A stretch of DNA of 64,000 bases, taken from positions 5,086,001-5,150,000 of the forward strand of contig NC_088307.1 in NCBI RefSeq assembly GCF_032854445.1, read 5' to 3'. The translations under genes were made by a program, and so were the position numbers. Of this stretch, positions 56,656 through 64,000 are shown piece after piece (the first letter of the stretch is position 1; each line of letters starts with the position of its first letter). The DNA is from Liolophura sinensis (taxonomy: Eukaryota > Mollusca > Polyplacophora > Chitonida > Chitonidae). The notes under the pieces are model-generated. The model did no database searches and was not told where the DNA came from. It saw only the letters and a list, made by a program, of their open reading frames with translations.

Positions 56656-56679
56656 GTACCGAGGTGCCTGATTGCGTCA

Positions 56680-56710
56680 CTAGACCCACAAACAAAAATA
56701 GTTCATAATA
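56680..56710. other. Empty Polinton target site
   Basis: ACCCACAAACAAAAATAGTT + CATAATAAATG is continuous here, while in copy A the same sequence is interrupted at ACAAACAT|A by the 14-kb element. This is the pre-insertion state (or, far less likely, precise excision). Confidence 0.9.
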
Positions 56711-57860
56711 AATGTTAAATTACTCACGGAAAGTGAATACATTAAAACGAAACTAATTCGAAAATAACCATAATTTTCCTACTCGATGATGCCTGACGAA
56801 TAACCATAGTTTTAAGCAATATCACCACATTTTCACACGGTATCATATTCAGTGCTGACGTAACCGTGGAGGTTACGTCGAAATGTCACTGAATGTGTGA
56901 TTTACAGCAACAACACAAACAAATCAAATGTCAATCTCGATTTTGGAAAGAATTCACAGGGCCGCCGGCGATACTTTATGTTTGTCAGTGTTACACTTCC
57001 CAAATATAGTTCAGGGGTTTCCCCAAGGGAAGGCGCAAGCAAGGTCACGGAGTTCAAAGTAGTCCGCGAATGAGTGCTGACGTCATCACCTGATAGCTAC
57101 ATGATAAATACAAATTATAGGCAGGTTATAATGATTTTTATGTGTGGGACAAATGATCGTTTCATAATGTTTAATTCTAGATCGGCGCTCTCATGGGAAA
57201 ACTGGCATCTCCTGTGGGAGTGATCTCCCCTTCTTGGGGTACTGAGTTCTGATAACCTCTGTGCACCATCACCTGTGATCATCACATGGAAGGCTTTATC
57301 TCTATGGTGATATTAGCATATAGAAGACAGCGTGGCTTCATTGCAGCCTTTCCAAAATTTTCTATCAGGGAGGCAAGACGTGGACTGGGTGAAAGACATT
57401 TGTGCTTTTGGGGACGGTAGGCCCCTTTTCGTGCTTTTCAGAACAATATTATTATGTTCATGTGCTATGGGTGTTATTTGTATGGCAATATGCAGCAGCA
57501 GATATTAGTACGTGGCACTTTTTACTGGCCTTTAAATTTGTTGCTTTAGGAGCCATATTTGGAAATGACTTATTATATAATCTGGAACGCTCTGCAGTTG
57601 ACTCTTTTTAAAATATAATTTCACACATGGCTATCCCTGCCGTGTATTGTTACGCTATAATAGCTATTCAGATAAAATTTAACACATGTATAAAAGTAAC
57701 TCAGTGATATAATTTCATTTATACTCTTAATAATGGTCTGCTGCCTAATTTTATTTTATTGTACCTACATATAGTACCTTCACGCTGCTCTCTTGCCTTG
57801 TATTCTTCTGTTTTTTGTTTTTTGGGGGTTTTTTTGGGTTTTTTTTCCAGATCTTACGCC

Positions 57861-58767
57861 ATGCCTCCTAAACGGGGTGCTGCCTCAGTAGTGGCAACTA
57901 GGTCCAAAGGGGCCTGGACCAAGCGTAGGCCCTCATTGCTGGCCACCTACCCCTCCTCATACCACCACCGCAGGTTCAGCCCCCCAGGCCGTAACCACAT
58001 CATGTGCATGCCCGTCTGTTAAGGCCATTGCGGCGGAAGTGTTGAAGATGCTTGCGTCCCGTCAGCTCTTGCCGTCCCGCAGTGGATCAACTCATCAGCC
58101 AGGGCCCAGCTGAGATACTGAGTGAGATATCTTCGAGTTGTAATTCTATATCCACTCCTAAAGATATTTGTGCAACTGGTTTCCTTTCCTTGTCATTACC
58201 TTTAGGATTCAATGTTAGTGCTTCAATAAGAGCCACGATACACGCCAATGAGTACATCAACTTTAGTCATCTCCTCAGTCTGTCGGATGACGAACCTTCT
58301 GTTAAAGTATCATATAAAGTTGAATAAACCTTTCAACACCTATTCGTAAACAAAGTTTTTAGATCAATTGTTTTTAAATCAACAGCCTCATAAAGTATGG
58401 CAGCACTTTTAAGCCAACACTTCGGTTTTCCTGCTGCAAAGAATTATGACGAAAACTTCCGAAATTTCGCGTATTACAGCCGCTGCCCTGGGACAAAATT
58501 CATGATGAACTCTGGAAGTTGTGCTCTGTAATAGCCTCTCCTGCACCTTCAGCAAACTCAGCCAAAAAGGGCAATTTTCGACCCTCTTCAGGTAAAGGAA
58601 CCTTTAGAAAGTTCCCACTTGGAAACTGTTGGAAATACTGTAGAGCAGGAAAGTGTGACACACCAAATTGCCAGCATAAACATACTTGTTACACGTGCCA
58701 AGGGAAACACAATCCATCAACCTGTAAATCCAGCTCACCTGTCCCATCCACTTCCATCTCCTGTTAA
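57861..58767 (+). pseudogene. Gag-like ORF of the YR retrotransposon, copy B
   Basis: Retains the ATG start missing in copy A (MPPKRGAASVVATRSKGAWT), then loses frame near 57950. The capsid-like segment is at 58052-58327, and the zinc region (CWKYCRAGKCDTPNCQHKH, CYTCQGKHNPSTC) at 58444-58767 with an extra G near 58490. Dead. Confidence 0.65.
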
Positions 58768-58849
58768 CATTGAGGTGCTGTATTTTTATTTGGTAAACTA
58801 CCCTGATCAGTTGAAACTGACCGCTTTTCGTTCACGTTCAGATTAAGTG

Positions 58850-60196
58850 TTCAAGTCAGTCCCTCACTCCACCCTGCTAGGAATCATACCTCAACTAGAT
58901 TACATTCAGACCATGTCGAAAGCAAAATTACATCAGAATTACGTGTAGGCAGGATTACAGGCCCTTTTTCTGAAAAACCTATTTCTAACCTAATTTGTTC
59001 TCCACTTGGAGTGGTTTCAAAGAAGGAAACTGGTAAATTTCGTCTAATTCACGACTTATCTTTTCCTTAAAATCAATCTGTCAATACACACATGCCAAAA
59101 GAATTCTCCAAAGTGCAGTATGACTTCATAGAGAATGTTATTTCTCCAGTCCAACAACAAGACAGATATTGCCTCATTTCCAAAACAGACATCGTCCTGC
59201 AAAATATTTGAAAGTCTTAGTTGTTCCCTTCAGTGGATCGTGCAGCATTACTTCAATGTGACTGCTATGTCGCACCTGTTGGATGACTTTGTTTTTCTAG
59301 CCCCAGCGAATTCAAGGAAGTGCACAACCGACTCCCTTAACTTTATCAATTTATGCGAACGCATACGTATTCCCATAAAAATTCTAAAGCTGTAATATCT
59401 AAAACTGTAGTTCAAGTCTATGGAATTGAGATTGATTCTGAAAAGATAGAGACCCGCTTATCGCAGGAAAAAGCTAAAAAAGGCACGAAATCTTCTTAAG
59501 TTTAAGCATCGGAAAGGTGTGACCTTAATAGAGCTTCAATCTCTGCTTGGCTACCTACATTTCTGCTGCTCAGTCATCATTCCAGGACGATCATTCTTGC
59601 GTTGTCTGCAGAAACTCACCGTCGCCTTTACTAAGCCTCATCATCACATTCGAATAAGCAATAATGCCAAAGCAGATACTGATGCTTGGTTGTCATTTCT
59701 TAATAACTTCAATGGTAAGGCATGCTTCCCTCTTTCTGAGTGGGCATCATCTGACTCAATAAAGCTCAATAAAGATGCAGCTGGGAGCAAGGGTTTGCGT
59801 TTGTTTTTGGAATTCAATGGTTCGTAGGCTCATGGAAACAAGACATGGCTACTCAGAGCATAACGGCAAAAGAGCTTTTCAAAATTGTTCGAGCTTTAGA
59901 GATCTGGGGTTTAAAGCTAAAAAAAACACAGAGTTCTTTTCATGACAGATAATGCGGCTGTTGTGGAGATAATACACAAAACATCATTTGAATACGCTGT
60001 TATCATGACTCTAGTCCATCGACTGGTCCTGGCAGGAATGCGTCACAACATTCAGTTTCATTCAAAACATATACCAGGAAAATCTATTCTTGTGGCTGAT
60101 CATTTATCACGCTTTGATTTCCAGGTTGCTCGTCAAGTGGCACCATGGCTGAGTCCCAGTCCAATCAGTATTCCGCAGGCGAATTACATGCTGTAG
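58850..60196 (+). pseudogene. Reverse transcriptase-RNase H of the YR retrotransposon, copy B
   Basis: Same RT block PLGVVSKKETGKFRLIHDLS and the same TAA stop (59068-59070) as copy A. About 105 bp of RT fingers/palm is deleted at about 59192, but the RNase H part lost in copy A is present here (59942-60100: MTDNAAVVEII ... FHSKHIPGKS). The two copies are thus complementary deletions of one dead ancestor. Confidence 0.75.
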
Positions 60197-60470
60197 TTGA
60201 TCATCTCCTCTCCTCCTCCCTTTCGGGGAACACAGTTCGATCCTATCGTAATGTGTTAAACCAGTTTGCTAATTTTCACAAATCAATGTTCCCAGATGCC
60301 CAGGTTTTCCCATCATCAGGACAGAAAGTGGCCCTGTATATTGCTTTTCTTTTTCGTACCAACCGCAATGCAGTTACAATCTGCTCACACATCTCGGCTA
60401 TGTCTTTCGTGCATATGGGGCAATGAGATTTGTGGCCCAAGTGGCCACACTGGTTTGCCAAATTTCGAAT
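60145..60470 (+). pseudogene. Tyrosine recombinase of the YR retrotransposon, copy B, internally deleted
   Basis: Keeps the SAM-like N-terminal domain (MAESQSNQYSAGELH ... YIAFLFRTNRN) and then jumps at about 60415 to the 3' end, losing about 640 bp with the catalytic domain that copy A retains. Confidence 0.72.
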
Positions 60471-62345
60471 AAAGCGATTTCCTCTCAGATTTATAGCATC
60501 ACTCTGTACTTTGAGAGAAAACACAAATTCCGAAGACATACATCTATTTGAGGCACAGTCAGTATTTATATGTAAATATTTCTTCATCCTTACGAAAGTT
60601 ACATTGTGATAAGAAAAATTCCTTACAGAAATCCTCCCAAACAGACGGTAAAGGAGAATGTAACGTGGGGTTCAGTTAGAATTTATGCAAATCACGAAAC
60701 TTGGTCTTTTAGCAAAAATAGGCACCGTTTCTAACATAATTCCTTATGTCCAATCGAACCTATATGCAAAATATGGTGCTTTATTTTAATTCAGTCACAC
60801 TCTCGACCATATTTCAGTGGAAATATTCGAATATACATATTGTTAATCAAATGTCCCATGTACATCTGTAGCTATAATTTACATTGGGTAATCTACCTCA
60901 CGTTACACTAATGTGGCTCTGTTTTAACTCGGGAGGCTGGAAAACGAGAAAAAGTAATTAGAGAGCGGAGGAAAGTATAAATGTGTAATTAAGCCTAATG
61001 CATACCGCTTGAGACTTGAGTTGAGCTCGCACGAGATAAATTTATGTGTGCGCGGTATTTCTATCAGTGGGAGGAGTTTAATAGGTCACCAATATCCCCG
61101 AGGCTGTCAGGGACATTATTGTGTTCGATGAGGATCGGCGACAGTTTATTTCCATGCATTTGTTATGTATTCAGATTCCGTTTTCGAGACGTGGAATTTA
61201 TCTATCTAATAAATACATGGAAGGGAAAATAATCCAGTTTCTAAATTGCCTCTGTCGGTGTTGAATACAAATGTACGTTCATATATGCAGGTCTACATCA
61301 CTAAAACTAACATAGCATTTATGAGTAGCCAAAGAAGATTACATAAATAAATGTTTATCTTCCATCTACAATTAAATATGTTATTTCTGAAAATTCAAAA
61401 TATTCTTACTTCCACGCATTTATGATCAGTCGACTGACGCAGATCTATGATATACTCATTTGGTGACTTGGCGAAATGTGGCCAACTTATGTGGATTTGG
61501 GATAGGCATATGGCCGCCTCACGTCCTCAAGGAACCCTTATCTCATCGAGGAATGCCTATACCACCAGACTACACATACGTTGTAAATCCTGACTAATAT
61601 GGCCATCAAGTTTAATCACTGTTGACAACATACATCCTATTTATGGGCGAACGTGGGATATGGTCTTCCAGCATCCTGCTTCCCCTGGGCTCTCCCTGGG
61701 GTGGACGGAGAGAGACACGTAGGGCACAGGCAGGGTAAGGTTTCCAGAGATTTGCCGTCTGTCAGGACGGGGAGATATACGTAGGACTATCTCCACGTTC
61801 ACTTTACATCACTGGCACAACTAGCAAAATTTATACACAAATCTTGAACAACGCCGAGGTCACTGGGGTCGTGGTGATGAGACAGGAAGTGATGTCAGAA
61901 AACACAAAAACTGTGGCTCAGACTTTGTTTCCGATAATATTTGACAAGCATACATTCTTCATTGCCTAAAGCACGTACACCATGATTCTGAGCTGCATAT
62001 AAAACCGTTTTTATTGCTGAATGCTGATTTAAAAGCTCCGCACTAAAACACAAGTGCATGGTGAGGCTAAGCCTTATTTAGAACTTACTACTTATTTAGA
62101 AGTATTTACTTAGTTTTCATCTGCCGATACCTCGGCTGAGTTAGGGTACCCCCGAAATAAGTTATAACAAATATAAAAGAACACGATATACAGAGAGTTC
62201 ATTAAACCCAATGCAGCGACGACAGCGTGATAGTGCATGACAAATGGTCACACGTAATTAATTTGTAAGGTGTTTACTTTTTATATAAATGCATAAATAC
62301 TAGCAAATTACACACAATTCTTAAGCAGAATTAGGTAAAATTGGC
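60471..62345. other. Gene-free AT-rich region, copy B
   Basis: Counterpart of 22441-24440 with several small deletions; no coding evidence. Confidence 0.5.
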
Positions 62346-62561
62346 AATGATGTTTTATCGCAATGTATTACAATTACATTAAAACAATGCAAATCGACCA
62401 ATGATGTTTTATTGCAATGTATTACAATTACATTAAAACAATGCAAATCGACCAATGATGTTTTATTGCAATGTATTACAATTACATTAAAACAATGCAA
62501 ATCGACCAATGATGTTTTATTGCAATGTATTACAATTACATTAAAACAGTGCAAATCGACC
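62346..62561 (+). repeat. 54-bp tandem repeat, 4 copies (copy B)
   Basis: Four 54-bp units starting at 62346, 62400, 62454 and 62508, one more than in copy A. The apparent ORFs on both strands through it come from the repeat. Confidence 0.93.
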
Positions 62562-62767
62562 AGGCCTCGGGAATGCTTAGTCCACCACAAGAATCCTGCT
62601 TTAAGCGAAATTCGGGGATATTTTATCCCAGCTTCAGCCCGTCGTGTAAAGTTGCTATGGAATTCAAAATCAGGCGACCAATGTTAATCTCGCGTTCCCA
62701 ACTAAGACGCGCAAACAAATCCATCCAGGTACATGTATTACACATATCGGTGCCATTTCATGAAGTG

Positions 62768-63035
62768 ACTGCTTCGGTGTCCTCATGGTTAGAGCGTCCG
62801 CCGGAATCAAACTGGAGTCGGGTCATGTAAAGGACTTTAAAAACGGTACTTGTTTCTGCCTCGCTTTGCGCTCAGAGCTGAGAGGCCAGGAAAACATGAT
62901 TGTTTAGCCCGGCGTCAATATCATGTAACTGAATCGAGTGTCATGTCTGGAGTTTTTCCGTGACGGTAGGGCTTTGGCGGCCTGGACTTGCCCTGCCACA
63001 AGAAGACACAGTACATGTACACACACCTGAGGACT
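62768..63035. repeat. tRNA-derived SINE and TGTCTTCTTGTG repeat, copy B
   Basis: 62768-62895 (+) has the head GGTTAGAGCGTCCGCCGGAA; 62900-63035 (-) is the adjacent repeat. They match 24826-25090 of copy A. Confidence 0.6.
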
Positions 63036-63539
63036 TCTCGTCGTCGCATGACAGAAAAATTGTACGACGTTACACCCCAAGCATACATACATGCATACAT
63101 CTCAAGAAGACAGACATAATGTAAACCACTGATCCGTTCCCTCAATAAATCAATCAGTCAGTTGACTCATCCATCAAACAGACTAACCAATCAGGCAAAC
63201 CAACCAGGGTCACTAATCATTTTAACTAACCAAATCAATCACTTCTTTAATTAAAAGTTGAGGAAAACATAAAAAATTACGTTCATGTGAAGAGCCTTCC
63301 AAGTTTTTTTTTTGTTAAATACTAGTATAGTGTTACATATTGTTTTCTATAAAGGAAAGTCACAGAAAAATAATTTTTGTATGGTGGATATTTGGGACCA
63401 CCTCTTGGTGTATATTGTCTGTGCATAATTATGTTATAAATGAGGAAATAGGTACACTTGTGCTATAAGTTGCACAAGTGACCGAATCTCTAGATCGACT
63501 CAGATTTTCCGCCATCATGCCGCGTTAGGTAATCAATTC

Positions 63540-63749
63540 ATGATGAAATTGTTAGTATCCATTTTCGTAGCCACGGTAACCGGAGTAGTTGTGGTACCCC
63601 AGAGTACTTCTGGTGCTGATAGTATATTACCGATAAGGCGGATAAGCCTGCAGTTTAGGATAGCGCTTTCTAGGCTCCATTTCCTTGGCTGGTTCGGATT
63701 TACGTTCCAGAAACCTCTGTACACCGTTCTGTTTCCGGAGCAGACCTAA
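63540..63749 (+). CDS. Short ORF with a signal-peptide-like start (doubtful)
   Basis: 69 residues beginning MMKLLVSIFVATVTGVVVV followed by a small-residue PQSTSGADS, which resembles a signal peptide and cleavage site. The rest (LQFRIALSRLHFLGWFGF) shows no known family and no cysteines. It lies just outside copy B and before a SINE 3' fragment (63774-63870). It may be a chance ORF or the first exon of a gene. Confidence 0.2.
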   Translation: MMKLLVSIFVATVTGVVVVPQSTSGADSILPIRRISLQFRIALSRLHFLGWFGFTFQKPLYTVLFPEQT

Positions 63750-63773
63750 TCTAAATGCAAGAACTGACTGATC

Positions 63774-63870
63774 GATTGATTGGTGTTAAACACCGTGCTC
63801 AAGAATTTATCACTTATATCACGACGTGGGATCAGACTTATTGTTTGGATGGAGGAAACCAGTGTGTCCG
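63774..63870 (-). repeat. SINE 3' fragment
   Basis: GATTGGTGTTAAACACCGTG + CTCAAGAATTTATCACTTAT ... GGAGGAAACC is a diverged piece of the main SINE family, tail-first on the plus strand. Confidence 0.6.
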
Positions 63871-64000
63871 GGATAGCATAACGTAAATACGAGCCAAATA
63901 CTGGAAAAATGATAATTGCAAAATGTATTTCCGGTGTATAAATAGATTTTATGTGAGCTGTCCTTGCTGTCGTTTAGACAAGATTTGGCTTTCACAGAAT

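Larger units (their letters stand above)
52720..63472 (+). repeat. Segmental duplication copy B (Polinton-free)
   Basis: This is a direct repeat of 1-25852 without the Polinton, the 25-bp minisatellite and about 640 bp of the recombinase region. It starts abruptly at 52720, about 40 bp after another interspersed repeat, and ends at 63472. It sits 5' of the main DAXX exons on the minus strand, so its DAXX-like exon at 53136-53826 is in line with that gene. Confidence 0.93.

Noticed and set aside
62321-62830. ORFs on both strands with repeating peptide units
   Set aside because: The 54-bp tandem repeat is a multiple of three and creates open frames in several phases.

Overview
This is eukaryotic, intron-bearing, AT-rich nuclear DNA, most likely from a marine lophotrochozoan (a mollusc is my best guess). 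The guess rests on abundant tRNA-derived SINEs, a DAXX-type chromatin gene with small exons, a Polinton/adintovirus, a Ty3/gypsy remnant and a tyrosine-recombinase retroelement. The species cannot be read from the sequence. A 200-N assembly gap lies at 26264-26463.

Layout. (1) 1-25852 and 52720-63472 are direct, highly similar copies (A and B) of one roughly 11-12 kb segment. Each holds an N-terminal DAXX-like exon on the minus strand, a head-to-head SINE palindrome, a degenerate tandem repeat, a decayed tyrosine-recombinase (Ngaro/DIRS-like) retrotransposon, and a 54-bp tandem repeat. (2) Copy A alone carries a 14-kb Polinton (4000-18019). Copy B at about 56690-56700 is the matching empty site, so the ends and target site can be read directly. 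(3) 26.5-43 kb is mostly non-coding with scattered SINEs, MITE-like elements and a nested transposon, plus a candidate gene start of tiny exons on the minus strand near 32-30.4 kb. (4) 43155-50581 (minus) is the body of a DAXX homologue. Seven exons are joined by matching splice phases: the N-terminal helical-bundle exon, the histone-binding-domain helices, and an acidic tail with a SUMO-interacting motif. The N-terminal exon at 49402-50581 is broken by frameshifts, while extra copies of that exon sit in A (intact) and B (one extra T).

The Polinton encodes most of a virus-like gene set: major capsid protein, packaging ATPase, DDE integrase, family-B DNA polymerase, a small cysteine-rich zinc protein and a group of conserved small or membrane proteins of unknown role. 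Most genes carry stops or frameshifts, the polymerase lacks the start of its exonuclease domain, and no adenain-like protease was found, so it is a decaying integrated copy. Shared lesions give a relative order: the tyrosine-recombinase element inserted and decayed, the segment was duplicated (or two haplotypes were assembled in tandem), then the Polinton entered copy A.
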